DNA from: Lates calcarifer
Taxonomy: Eukaryota; Chordata; Actinopteri; Centropomidae
Length of the DNA: 64,000 nucleotides
Assembly (NCBI RefSeq): GCF_001640805.2
Contig: NC_066851.1
Location: forward strand, 7,114,712-7,178,711
Direction of reading: 5' to 3'
Below the pieces are notes generated by a model. The model did no database searches, was not told the DNA's origin, and saw nothing but the letters and a program-made list of their open reading frames with translations. Positions 12,991 to 24,100 of the stretch are shown in pieces. The first letter of the stretch is position 1. The number at the start of each line of letters is the position of its first letter. A program made the translations under genes and the position numbers.

Positions 12991-14406
12991 GTAAGTATAA
13001 TGAAAACTGAATTTTGACAACGCAGTTATCTCATACAAGATATGCAGATGACAGTGTACAGCACTCAAACACCTGTTGCCTGCACCATAACATCAGCCAG
13101 TTTTCACCTCCACAGAGTTATATATGGAGACGTTTCACTCCAGTTCGAAATCTCTCTTGTATAAAAGGTTTCAGACACTTTGCTGTGGCACTCCAGACTG
13201 TGGTCAGGTACCTCTCTTTGCTTTAGTCATCCTTGAGATGTGTCTAGAACTTGATTGGAGACTGGGGTGACAATTCATCTTTCAACACGTCAGTGACCTG
13301 AAGCATACAGCCAACGCAACACTGTAGAGGCTGTAAGACACATCTGTCATGTAGAGATTTACACAGGAAGACTCATAGCTGCTAAAGGGGCTTCTGAATT
13401 AAGAGTCTGAATACATTTGTACGTGAAAGATTTCAATATTTGATTTTTAATGAATCTGTAGAACTTTCTAAAAATATGTCTTCACTTTGTCATTAAAAAA
13501 TGACAAAGAAAATGGCAATTTAATCCATTTAAAATGGCAAAGACCATCAACAGGTTGTTAAACTCATCTCTCTCCACTGATGCAGGCTGAACAGCGAGGA
13601 GCTGTTTCCATAGTAATGCCATCCTACACATACCACAACTTGACTGAGCTGCTAAATTTAATGTGTAGGTGAAAGTGAAACATAACAATTCACTATTAAA
13701 AGTCTGTTGTTTTTTTTACTTCAAATATATTATTGCCTTGAGAAAATAATGTTTCCACAAAAAGGAAAAAATCAAATACAGAAATATTTGCAGTGTCTTT
13801 AAGTTAATATGAAATGTAAGGGCAGTTTTGTGATGCCTCAGACTGTCAGTGCTGCACTGAAGTAGAATTAATTCATGATTAAATCACATCAACAAATATC
13901 TCTATATGCCTCTATATGAGGCATTTCTCCTTCATATCAAGCTTCTGAATCTGACTCAGACTGTGGATGGTCATTGTATTTCTGAACAGTGAACTATGAC
14001 ACCACCATGTGGGGAAACCATGTAACTGGTTAATGACAATCAAGCCAGCTTGTGTTAAAAACATTTGCGCATGTAATATCTAATCCAATTATTTGTAACT
14101 GCAGAAACTGTCTTGGTTTTCTCTGACTAAATGACACTGCAGTGTTAAAGGGAACACAACAGAAAAATAGACACACAAGACCTTTGCTTCTACATTCATC
14201 ATTAAAATCCTGCATTTTGTGTATTTTTTCATTCCCTGGAATCCATCTTTACTCCATCCATTCTTTCATTCACCCATCCACATGTTATACTCTGAATTAA
14301 TGCAATGACTTTTCAGCTGTGGCAGCCCAACATCGTCTGATCATATAAAAACATATCTGTTGCTATGTACCCATACACACACACCTGCCCGCACACACAC
14401 GGTGGC

Positions 14407-14510
14407 TTAGGTCTGTAGTTTGTGCTTGAGGCTGATCAGCTGCTCCATGTTGACGCTGCTGCCACCGCACACGATCACCAGCAGGGGGCCCAAGAGAGTC
14501 GGCAGGCGAC
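14407..14510 (-). CDS. sdsl: sdsl coding exon 8 (terminal)
   Basis: Encodes GRLPTLLGPLLVIVCGGSS through LKHKLQT and ends in TAA at 14407-14409. Acceptor TTTTTCTTAG. The terminal VIVCGGSS matches the conserved C-terminal strand of the family. Confidence 0.92.
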
Positions 14511-16866
14511 CTAAGAAAAAGAGTTGCAGCTAAGATGAGCCCCTGCTGTCATCTCCATATGTTCCCCCTCATTAGATGGGAGTTATGATGAGTTTCTGAA
14601 AACTAGTTCCACAGTTTTACATCTTTAAAGGAGCTATATGTAAGTTTTGCTATTGCTACATAGCTAACATTAGCATTAAAGTTGTTTACTTACTAGTCTA
14701 GAAAAAACATTGAGAGGTAAGCATCAAACTTCTATTTCACTTTTTTTCTATTGAAATTAGCATGCTAACCAGCTAGCAGCAGCCCATCATCCAGTGTGCC
14801 CTGAAGAAATAGCGCTGTTCAGAGAGTATTCAAACTGCTTGTAAACACAACAATGGCTGACGCTTGCCACCACTCACTCCCAGCAAGAAAACACTGGCAG
14901 AGAAAATTTACACATAGCTCCTTTAAGAACATCCTAATTACCGCTTTGAAACATTTTCTACCAACATGGCTACAGTCTGAAAAGGCCGTATCATATGTAC
15001 ATCCATCATGATAAGAACCAGGGGAGAGCAAAGACTTCTGCCAAAGTAAACTGTGTTACGCATCTTGATTCCTGTCTCGACCACAGTGTACAGCAAAATT
15101 AATTACTTATTTGTAGAATAAGAGGAAGTTTGTTGTATCACCTCCAACAGAATCGGTTAGATTCATTTTCACTTAGTAAGACAATGACTTCAGAGTAGTT
15201 ACCTTCATCCTGTAATCTGCGTATAAGTCCACTGTAGACAGCTGCCAGTGCTGCTCCACATGCCATCTCCACCAACACACGCTCCTCATCTATCAACAAC
15301 ACACACGCACTAAGCTTAAGTAAAACAAAGGCAAAGACAACTTCATTATAAAGGGTTTTGGTAGTGATTAAGTTAAAGAGAGCAGAGTGTTTATTTCCCT
15401 TTCTTTAGAATGAGACGTCAGTTGTTGCTGTAAACAAGTCATTAGGGACATTTGAAAACACACACACTAACCCAGGAATGTTTCGACAGCGTGCAGAGCC
15501 TGCTGGTCAGTCACCAGCTCAGAGATGATCGTCAGCTCACTGCACTGACTGTATTCAAAAGCCTGCTTGCAAACAGTCTTTGCTCCAAGACATTTAGCCT
15601 CACTGTGAGAAGACAGATGGAGCCAGAGGTGAGGATGAAGTTACGACTGGATGTGTTTAATCACTTTACTGCAGAAAAACATTTCAAGCTCTTTTAACTT
15701 CCAACCTGGTGATGTCGTCCAAAGTCACTATCCTCCCCTCCTTAACCGCTGCGTTAAAACAGTCCGCCCCAACTGTCTCCATGGCGACAATCGGTACATC
15801 TGCCCAGCCTACATCCTTCAGGCCCTGAATGACTCCACACAGGAGCCCTCCTCCGCCCACAGACACCACCACAGCTCCAGGCTTAACACTGGGACCCAGA
15901 GAGGCTGCAACCTCTGATATCATACTGGCATGACCCTGCCTGGTGGTACATGTGGACAAAGGTGTACAAATGAAATCTGAGTCAGTTAGTGATTAGTTTT
16001 ACACTGCACTGCAGAAACCAACCACTAAAGCTGTGATGAATGTTCCTACCATAGCAGGGGGTGATCAAACGGAGGCACGTAGGTGAGTCCTTCAGTTTCT
16101 GCCAGTCTGAGAGCTTCTGCGTTGGCATCATCCCAAACCTACGAAGAAAAAATTTCCAAAATGACAAACAAGAATCTGAACTGGCATGTGTGCCACAAAG
16201 AAATAATTTACATACTTTTAATATTCTACTTTACCTTCCCTACAATCTTGACTGCAGCACCCTGGTCCTGGAGACCCTGAATGACCATCTGAGGAGAAGA
16301 GGAGGGAAGTATGATGGTGGCCGGTACACCCATTTTTCTGGCTACATAGGCTGCAGCCATACCTGCATTACCACCTAGAAAAGAAGCCATACTGTGTTAT
16401 TGTATTAGAGTCAGACCATCATAACACTCATAAGACACTGTATTGTGGATATCAACAGGCAATGTAACAGCAGGGATGTCACCTGAAGAGCAGACAACTC
16501 CTTTGGACTGTCGGGCGAGCTGCAGAGGAGAGCAATGACATGAAATGTCAAATTAGTGTCGTCGCCCCCCCAACAACTTTTGTATAATTGACTGAAATCT
16601 ACACCACAGTCTGACCATATCGGCCTTTAGTTAAAAGGACATGTGAAACAGTCATTGTCTTATATGATCTGCAGGAAAAAGGCTTTTACAAACACCAGCA
16701 GAGGCTTCAGGGTTCCTACCTGCTGGCAGAGGTGTCCAATGCCGCGGATCTTGAAGGAGCCAGATGGCTGCGAATTCTCCATCTTTAAATAGACGGTGGT
16801 TCCCACCCGTCTGGACATGCTGGTGCTCTCCAGCAGCGGTGTGTTCAGGTGGAAATGCTCTGCCAT
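14407..16866 (-). CDS. sdsl: Serine dehydratase-like protein (complete gene, 8 coding exons)
   Basis: Encodes a cytosolic PLP-dependent fold-type II enzyme of the serine/threonine dehydratase family, which deaminates L-serine (or L-threonine) to pyruvate (or 2-oxobutyrate) and ammonia. Coding exons on the minus strand: 16720-16866, 16483-16519, 16235-16374, 16050-16138, 15706-15939, 15472-15602, 15203-15289, 14407-14510. Every junction is GT/AG, the phases agree, and the sum is 969 nt (322 residues plus TAA; mammalian SDS/SDSL are about 328). The Schiff-base lysine is K39 in PSGSFKIRG. The substrate loop is CSSGGNAG (about 59-66), the PLP phosphate loop is SVGGGGLLCG, and the C-terminal VIVCGGSS is present. 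Gly at position 62 where SDS has Ala, together with GKVWDDAN, VPPFDHPL and YSGLIRRLQ, points to SDSL rather than SDS. The start was chosen for its CACCATGG context and match to the family N-terminus. Assignment to the family is near certain; SDSL versus SDS is fairly sure. Confidence 0.93.
14625..14926. mobile_element. MITE with TTAA target-site duplication
   Basis: Element 14629-14922 starts AGGAGCTATATGTAAGTTTT and ends AAAATTTACACATAGCTCCT, near-perfect inverted termini of about 20 bp. TTAA flanks both sides (14625-14628 and 14923-14926), as in piggyBac-type insertions. The interior (about 294 bp in all) carries no coding sequence. It lies in the last intron of sdsl. Confidence 0.75.
15203..15289 (-). 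CDS. sdsl: sdsl coding exon 7
   Basis: Encodes DEERVLVEMACGAALAAVY and SGLIRRLQDE. Acceptor TTGATAG, donor GTAACTAC. VEMACGAALAA is the family's VEPACGAALAA with Pro replaced by Met. Confidence 0.92.
15472..15602 (-). CDS. sdsl: sdsl coding exon 6
   Basis: 131 nt encoding EAKCLGAKTVCKQAFEY through ALHAVETFL. Acceptor CTTCTCACAG, donor GTTAGTGTG. Confidence 0.92.
15706..15939 (-). CDS. sdsl: sdsl coding exon 5
   Basis: Encodes QGHASMISEVAASLG, the SVGGGGLLCGVIQGL phosphate-binding segment and VTLDDIT plus two bases. Acceptor TACCACCAG, donor GTTGGAAG. Confidence 0.93.
16050..16138 (-). CDS. sdsl: sdsl coding exon 4
   Basis: Encodes VWDDANAEALRLAETEG through YVPPFDHPLL plus two bases of Trp. 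Acceptor TTCGTAG, donor GTAGGAAC. Confidence 0.93.
16235..16374 (-). CDS. sdsl: sdsl coding exon 3
   Basis: Begins GT GGT AAT GCA and encodes GNAGMAAAYVARKMGVP through AAVKIVGK. Acceptor TTTTCTAG, donor GTAAAGTAG. It completes the SSGGNAG substrate-binding loop. Confidence 0.93.
16483..16519 (-). CDS. sdsl: sdsl coding exon 2
   Basis: 37 nt encoding LARQSKGVVCSS plus one base of the next Gly. Acceptor CTCTGCAG, donor GTGACATC. Too short to appear as an open frame of its own. Confidence 0.9.
16720..16866 (-). CDS. sdsl: sdsl coding exon 1
   Basis: 49 codons from MAEHFHLNTPLLES to GIGHLCQQ, ending in CAG before donor GTAGGAACC. It contains the PLP lysine (residue 39) in SGSFKIRG. Ends in phase 0. 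Confidence 0.93.
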
Positions 16867-17779
16867 GGTGCTACTAATTTCACTGAATGGCAAACAATGT
16901 GTTAGACAGCTACCAACGTTGTCAACGTGTATTTTAAGGGATGTTGGGTATTTTATCATAGCAGGGCTGTTGGTGGTGGCTCAGAGGACAAAAAGGTTTA
17001 TCTTAGATTGTTATCAAAGTCCTTATTGTTGCCCCTTGCCCTGTTGTGTGAGATGCACAGTAAATGCTGCTTTCAAGTGCTGTTGGGAACAAAGTACACA
17101 AGACTGATGCACACATGAACATGGACACAAAATAGTCATATTTCTAGTATATTGCTTGGAGCCCATGTTCATGTGACATATTGTAGATGTTGATGTAAGC
17201 GGCAGTGACAACAGATTAAAGTAGATAACTTTAATGACAAGTAACTGGAGCAGGGAATTCGTATCCACTGTCTTTCAGTAAAATCATGTTTTCTAAATTA
17301 GATGCAACGACAAAAACCTCTCTGAAATTTTTCAGTTTTAAAATCAATCAAGTGTGAAGTCATACTCATGCTGCAGCTTTAACTGAGAATATTTCAGTAT
17401 GAAATTACAGTTGAAGTTAGATCTAACGGAAGAATAAAAACCACACAAGCTACTGTTACATTACTGAAGAGTAAGATAATGTTTTAACTGACCCTTAAGT
17501 ATTAAACAGTAACATATTTTCCGATACTATTTGGAGATTCATTTTTTTTCTCTATCTTCATTAGCGTGCGCTGTTTTGTACAACTTTTGATATGGAATAA
17601 AAGTGTTCAACAAGCTGGTTTCACAACAACAAGCGGTGTAAACTGATGCAGTAAACACTCAGTATTAGAAAACGTGAGATGACGTATAGTAAATGTGATT
17701 GAGGTATTACACTGTAAACGACTGCAGTGACGTACATCATCATGTCGTAGTGTACGTCATGAGGCTGATAAATACTTAC

Positions 17780-17930
17780 GTTTAGATAAAAGGTGTTGCT
17801 GAACGATGAACTGGGAGCATTAACGCAACGCCATTTAAAAAAATATATATTCTCAACTGTGCTACTTGATGTAGCATGTGGCAGGACAGCAGAGCCAGGG
17901 AGGCAAAACACTACCACTTCCGGTCTCTAC
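17780..17930 (-). other. sdsl: Probable noncoding 5' exon of sdsl
   Basis: The minus strand has a consensus donor GTAAGTATT at 17779-17771. A matching acceptor (TTTGCCATTCAG, ending at 16883) lies 17 bases upstream of the sdsl ATG. The exon would therefore join to 16867-16882 as 5' UTR. The upstream end is placed by the ETS-like motif below and is not measured. Confidence 0.5.
17914..17924 (-). promoter_or_regulatory. ETS-type motif in probable sdsl promoter
   Basis: The plus strand reads CACTTCCGG (minus CCGGAAGTG), the classic ETS/GABP site of TATA-less promoters. It sits just upstream of the probable 5' exon. Confidence 0.4.
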
Positions 17931-18265
17931 TTTCAAAATAAGGGATTACCATCAGATACATGCCTATGACTGAAGAAATTACTGTAACGTGATGAGTACA
18001 TTTACCACTACTGTATTATGTTCAGATAATAACTAATAATATATTATTAAAGTCAGATAATTTATTGATCAAAATTCAAGATACTTGTATGAAGTAATCA
18101 AGATGAACCACTTTACAGCTACATTACTGCATGGATATTATATCTATATATACTATACTTTCTGCACGTGGTACATTCACTTTACTTAAGTCAATTGAAC
18201 GTTAACTTAAGCATTTCTTCAGTGTAACATTGGTTTATTGTCAAAACTTTCAGTGTTAAGCAATG

Positions 18266-18309
18266 TACTACTACTACTACTGCTATTACTACTACTACTA
18301 CTACTACTA
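18266..18309 (+). repeat. (TAC)n microsatellite
   Basis: Trinucleotide ACT/TAC run of about 14 units with one imperfect interruption. Confidence 0.9.
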
Positions 18310-18841
18310 TGGCAGTGATAATAATAATAAGACATATTTTAAATCACTTTAGATTTCCAGAAACGTGCAGCTGGTCACTCTGAAATAAACTATTCCACTA
18401 CACACACCTATAATACATACTTGACCCTTATTGTGAAGTTTTTGTTTTCATTCTATCAAATGTCAACAAGTATTATTTTGGACTGTCTCTTGGAAGTAAA
18501 AGAGATGAGAGGAGAAAAAGAGCAAACACCTTGACACCTGTGCATTGGTGTTCCACCCACTTGGCTGTCTATTCCGTGCTTTCATTGTGAAAACACTTTC
18601 TTCCCTGGTCTTATTTGTTACATGTGGTGATGTGATAGATATTTGTTTTTTAAATTAAGCTGTACCTGTTTCAACATGATTTAATTCTTGTAAAGAGAAA
18701 GACTGAACTCTACACAAAGTGTACAGAGCAATGGGTTTGTGAATTTGAATGGAAACACACTCACCTGTGAGGAGCCTGCTGCTAGTGCTGAGACTTAAAT
18801 GAACTGACCCTTCCAAAGTCCACACTTTATTACCAAGGCTT

Positions 18842-18843
<2 letters not shown>

Positions 18844-18880
<37 letters not shown>

Positions 18881-18889
18881 CGCACGCAT
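18844..18889 (+). repeat. (GT)n microsatellite with CG-rich end
   Basis: About 15 GT units followed by GCGCGCACGCACGC. The alternating purine-pyrimidine sequence could adopt Z-DNA. Confidence 0.9.
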
Positions 18890-19020
18890 GTAGGTAAGTG
18901 TATGTGTTAGTGAGTAAGTGAGTGACTCTTGCGCTTGCTGTCTAATCTTAAGTCCTATCACCACATATATGAACCAGGAGAAAGTCAGTCACAGTCGTGG
19001 CTTTGATTCTCTGTAGGGAT

Positions 19021-21143
19021 TATAATTTCTTTATTATTATTGTACATTAGCTGTATAGTTACAGGTTGCATATACACAAAATAATGGTACACACTCCTCA
19101 GAACAATGTGCCAGTCTCACATCAAACATCAAACTCAATTTATTGCTTCATATTTTACACAGCATGTGTTAAAGGAAATGACGCTTTATTTTGTGTCATA
19201 ACCTTCCTGTACACTGGGTGGCAGCAGTGAGTGGTGCCAGCACTGACAGAAAGAAAAGAGAGCAGTGTGTCCTAGTAATAATAATAACAACGATAATAAT
19301 ATTATTATTAATAATAATAATAATAATAGAAAAGCAATGGTTTGTTTTAAATAAAACAAAAAATCATGGTAACAACACATTGAATACAACTGATGAAATG
19401 TGTAAATATGAAAAAATAAAATAAAATGAGAGATGACACTTGAGAAAAAGTCAAGTTGTGTTCACACTTCAGACGTCATTCACTCTGGGCTAATTTAGCC
19501 CCATTTGAATACTACACCGGTTAACCCAGGGATAAAGTGTATGTATGTATATTATAAATGATCAACCCTCTAAGCTCTGGCTTGTTTAAATGTGCCAGGA
19601 TGAAACTGGGTTTGCAATAACAACTTTTGATTTTATTTTTAAGACATTGTTCAGAGTGTTCAATATAAACACTTTTATCTGGTAATTTAACAATAGACTG
19701 ATGATTACTGAATCTTTAAATGCTGAGTTTTTGGCAGATGGAAAACACTGCTTCCTCTAATTGTTAGTTTTAGAGCCTGGTACGAGTTTTGCACCAGGAT
19801 TAGGACCAGTGTGAACAAGGTTCTAGTCTGGACCAAATTTTGTGTGGAAATGTGTAAAGAGTAGCAAAGATTTTATCACATATATGAAAATTATTGTCCG
19901 TTCAATTCCTTACCCTCCTCCCACACCTTTAAACATTTTTTTTAACATACTTTGGTTTCACAACTATATTTTTATTTCACAAACATGTTCCACATACATT
20001 CTGTTTTCCTTCCTCTGTCCTGTTTTACCAGCAACAACCATTCTGCAGTTGAACAGATGTTGATATGACAGCATGCACCAGCACTGAGTCAAGATAAATG
20101 CAAAATACAAAAAGGCTGAGACATCTGTAATGGTTCACAGATGCTTTTTATATCAGTTTGTGAAATCAGAACCAAAATATTCTTGTGATATCAGTTCAAA
20201 ACTTTTTTTCAAAAATCATGCCATAATATTCTACTGTGAACATCTGGTGCTTGTGTGGGTTGATGCGAGTCTCGGCTACCATGCATCATATGCTCGCTGG
20301 ATTTAGTCTCATGGCTGCATTTCCAACTTCTTTTTTTTTCTTCTGACAAACGTTGCTAACAACAGTACAGACAAAACCTGACTTGCTTTAACACACATTC
20401 TTCTGTTCTCTCTTCTCACTTCCCTCTCTCCAACCTCACTTTCAAATTTCAGATCTCACACATACTTTCACCTGATCTAAATTCACTGCATTTAAAATCC
20501 TCACACAGCTCAGTGAGCAAGTGTTCTCACAATATACTATGTTCACTGCCATTGAGAAAAAACACATCCTTTTGCTATGCTAGCTTGGCTTTATGAAGCT
20601 CCAACTGGGTGTTTTTTTTACCATACAAAATAAAGTGACGTTCAAAGATCAAGATTATTTGGATAAATGTCAGCTGAGGCCTTATAATTCCAAGCTCATG
20701 GTATCATGTTTCTTCTGAGCTAAGTGAACTGAAGTGGGTCTTGAAGCTGCATCCAAAAGATAAGGAATTTTTGGTGATTTTCTTTTTCTATTCAGCTTCT
20801 GTCATGCGGCTGAACTTGAGTGACGTCGTCAAGCTACTGTTGCTCAAAATAAGATTCAGGCAATTTCCAATAACTCTGCAGCAACTCAATGAAAGTATAT
20901 AATGGTTCTACCATAACATGGCTCTGTGGTTCCAGCCTTACATCCAAACAAACCAAGAAAAAAAGTTCATCAAAACTTTGAGCTCCATCTTTGTCTCTTT
21001 TCTTTCTTTCTTCCCTCTCTCAGCCTCCATCTTTTCTTCCTTCTTTCTTTACTAACACACTCGCCTTCATGCTGATTCTGCTCCTCATCCTCTCCGTGTG
21101 CATGCGCCCTCTGCAAGCGTGCACATGGCTCCTTATCTGGGCT
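19021..21143 (-). other. ppp1r13b: Presumed 3' UTR of ppp1r13b
   Basis: Follows the ppp1r13b stop codon on the minus strand. AATAAA hexamers on that strand fall at 19138-19143, 19185-19190 and 19028-19033, so the transcript may end near 19.0-19.2 kb. No other exon is seen. It contains an AAT microsatellite at 19276-19329. The 3' end is inferred. Confidence 0.45.
19276..19329 (+). repeat. (AAT)n microsatellite
   Basis: Imperfect AAT/ATT run, partly self-complementary (ATAATATTATTAT). Confidence 0.9.
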
Positions 21144-21185
21144 TTATGCCAGTGAGCGTTGTCTGGGTTTGATCCTTGGATACAG
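21144..21185 (-). CDS. ppp1r13b: ppp1r13b exon 24 (terminal)
   Basis: 42 nt encoding [13 protein letters not shown] and TAA. It is the exact ASPP C-terminus, missing from the frame that runs past exon 23's donor. The acceptor is preceded by a pure TC repeat and reads TCTCTCCAG. Phase 0 agrees with exon 23. Confidence 0.95.
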   Translation of the reverse strand: MYPRIKPRQRSLA

Positions 21186-24100
21186 CTGGAGAGAGAGAGA
21201 GAGAGAGAGAGAGAGGGGGCAGGGTCACTACATCATGTTAACATTGTTCTCAAGGTGCCTGAACATCATGATGGGGCAGACCGTAAGAATAAATCTGCCA
21301 CTTAACATGCTGTTTCCTCTGGTGAATCAAATTCAGTGAATGGATGTTGACTGAGTATTGATGATACTCTGTTAAGTGTACATTGAAACTTTACATGTAC
21401 TTCCTACTGTAAATGTACAAATCCAACACTCAGTTGTTTTTTACACTGAGGCATCATGGTGAACAGTGTGGCTGCAGTGGACGGGTTGGAGCTGTAAAGG
21501 GCCACTGTGATGGACAGTTTTATTACACCTCTTTTGCTGAGTTTTACTGGTACAAGAATTGAGTCCAGAGCAGTGTGTACATACTGTGCTCCCTGAGGTG
21601 TAAATAGCACTGTGCACAAACGCAGACAACTTGGCCTATAATAAATAACATATCAATATTAGACTGAAATCGATTTATCCAGTAAACATTCCTTCAGTGT
21701 TTGGAATCAAGGCTATATTGTTAGCTGCTAGTTTTATAGCTATGACTCGAAATAATAATCATCCAGAAGTGGAAATCCCAAACCAAGATCACTTATGAAA
21801 TCTAATCATTCATCCCTGTGTCCAAGTTTGACCTGTCCACCAAACTCACAGAGAATCTGTGCACACACTTTTCAGATAGTGTTTCAGAAGCTGGTCATAG
21901 AGTTGTGTTATGTTTTCTGGATAGTCATTTTTTACCTGGGACATGTAGTTTTAACTTTGGTCTTTTAGTACAGTATCATGCATGTAGCCATGAGATACAT
22001 GTTTAAGAGTTACGAAATTCTCTTTTAAAACAATTTAGACAGAAACTTTAAAAAGTTAGCCACAGAAAGCTTCACAGCTTGATAGTAACAGTGGCTACAC
22101 AGAGCAGAAGTTAGCAGAGCTGTGAGAATATGAAGTATTCAATCTCTAATGTCCAAGTTCTGTTGTGTAGTGGCGATCACTGAAATGGACCAAGTTTCAG
22201 TGAAGAGCACTTTAATTTTAACCCATTACCTATTATTCGTTTAAATGTAGAAAATAGTTACAAGTGCTCCTTTATGTTTTCCTTTGTGTGCACACATCTA
22301 CAGTGAGGTGTGTGTTGGGATATTTTTCATTCTCTCACCCCCAGCAGGTTCCTGGGTACATATCCCTCCCTGTCATGGAGTCGTGCCCACCACCAGTCTG
22401 TCTCAGTCTCGTCACGTCGACGCAGCACAGTGATGGCGTCGCCCTCACTGAAGGACAGCTCATCAGCCTGCTGGGCCGTGTAGTCCCAGAGAGCGTAGAC
22501 CAAGCCTTTGTTCATCACACCCAACTTTTCCTGTACACCTGAGAGACAAACAGTAGTAGACATAGTGTTCAGTGCTCAAAACAACTTAAGTTATATCACT
22601 TTCAGTGGAGTTTAATTATCCTAAGATGGTTTAAATGCTGTTTCAGGGATGTTTTCCACAAGTTGCTGAAGGAAAAACTACATATTTTGTCATTTTTACC
22701 CACAGAACCCCCTGAGGGCTCAAGTAAATCTGTTTAGTTAAGATTTGTTGATTCGCCATCTGTATTTACCTACCATAGAGAAACTGAGAACACTGTGTGT
22801 AGCCCTCCTCCATTTCTTCACATTTGTCTGCTGCTGTTTCAACGTCACTAATTGTTGTGGCGAAAATGGCCGCCCCAGACTCCACCAGCATCTTGCAGAG
22901 GTGGACGCTGTTACATGAAGCCGCACAGTGCAGAGGAGTCCTGGGAGGGACAACATGAACATATGACTTTAAACATTCATCTGCTTGCCAAGAATTATTC
23001 ACCTCTGATAAAGAGAGGACAAAGATGTTCCTGTGATGCACTTGTGTCTTAAATCTAATAGGCTAAACACAGTTGATGAGAGAGAGTCTGACAATAACTT
23101 AACATAAATTCAGTCAGCTGCATCAGTAATTAAATCAAGCAACTTTGGCATACAGAGCCTCATTAGACTTGGTAATCTCTTCCTTTAATAGTGCAAAGGC
23201 AGCTGAGTCAAAAATGAATTTAGAAATGCAATTATCTCTGTCATTGTTGCCTCTGAGCTGAGCTCCAGCATCGCTGCCACAGAGTCTGTTCATTACCCAA
23301 ACTCCCTCCGGCCCTTCAGCAGCCACTGCTCTGTTATTAGTCTGAGCTATTACATGACTGAACAACTGAATCAAGGCACTGACCATCCGTCACTGTCAGC
23401 TGCATTTACGTTCACTCCGAAGTCCAGCAGAAACTTGACAATATGGTGATGTCCAGCGCAGACAGCGTTATGAAGAGGAGTTATGCCTTCATCATTGGGC
23501 ATACTGGGATTTTCCACCTTAAAGACACACAATGAGGAAATATACATAAAAATATTAGAATTCAATTGAATTCTGAATGTTGGTACAAATAATTGGCTAG
23601 CTACAACAAAAATAGAAGAATCACCAAAGCATCAGTATCAGCATTGAGAAACCCTTGTTGAGAGCATTAGAGGAGTGCTAGGTGCCTGATTTCTCTTCAA
23701 AATTTCACAAGAGTGCAACATTTGAACAGCTTGGAAACTGTTGCGTTGTTGAGTCTTAGTGCCTCAGGGTGTGATACCTTCAAAAACTGAGCTTGTTCTG
23801 GGTGTGAAGCATCTGAATGTTTCCTGGAGAGTATCAGCAAGAGTTTGCACGTTGGTCCAGCCTCCAAGTGAAAGATGTCAGGAGTAGATGGGGATTTGCA
23901 TTTAAAGATGTAAGGCTTTGTTCTCAGGCTGCTGTAACACTCTGATACAGTGCTGATTGTGTCCTCAACATTAAGTCAGCACACCTGACAACTGAGACCA
24001 CCTCTCCCCTGACAGTCTTGCTGAGGATCAAAGATATTATACTTAAGTCTTAGAGGTATTGAACGCTTCAAACTCCTCTAGTTAATGGCAAATCTGTTGA

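Larger units (their letters stand above)
7111..14406. other. Intergenic region without supported genes
   Basis: No convincing exon on either strand. Part of 7200-7960 is very AT-rich, with repeated phrases such as TAATTCAGTTTAATAATG and TTAATTTAGTTCAG. It holds an AT microsatellite, a compound AT/AC/AG microsatellite and a family B repeat. The 3' UTR of sdsl should occupy the first few hundred bases below 14407. Confidence 0.6.
17931..19020. other. Intergenic spacer between ppp1r13b and sdsl
   Basis: No coding signal. It contains a TAC/ACT trinucleotide tract and a GT microsatellite. It would hold the sdsl promoter on its left side and the ppp1r13b transcription end on its right. Confidence 0.5.

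Noticed and set aside
16912..16959. Upstream in-frame Met for sdsl (MIKYPTSLKIHV...)
   Set aside because: It lies across the probable 5' UTR acceptor, in intron-like sequence; MAEHFH has the better start context and matches the family N-terminus.
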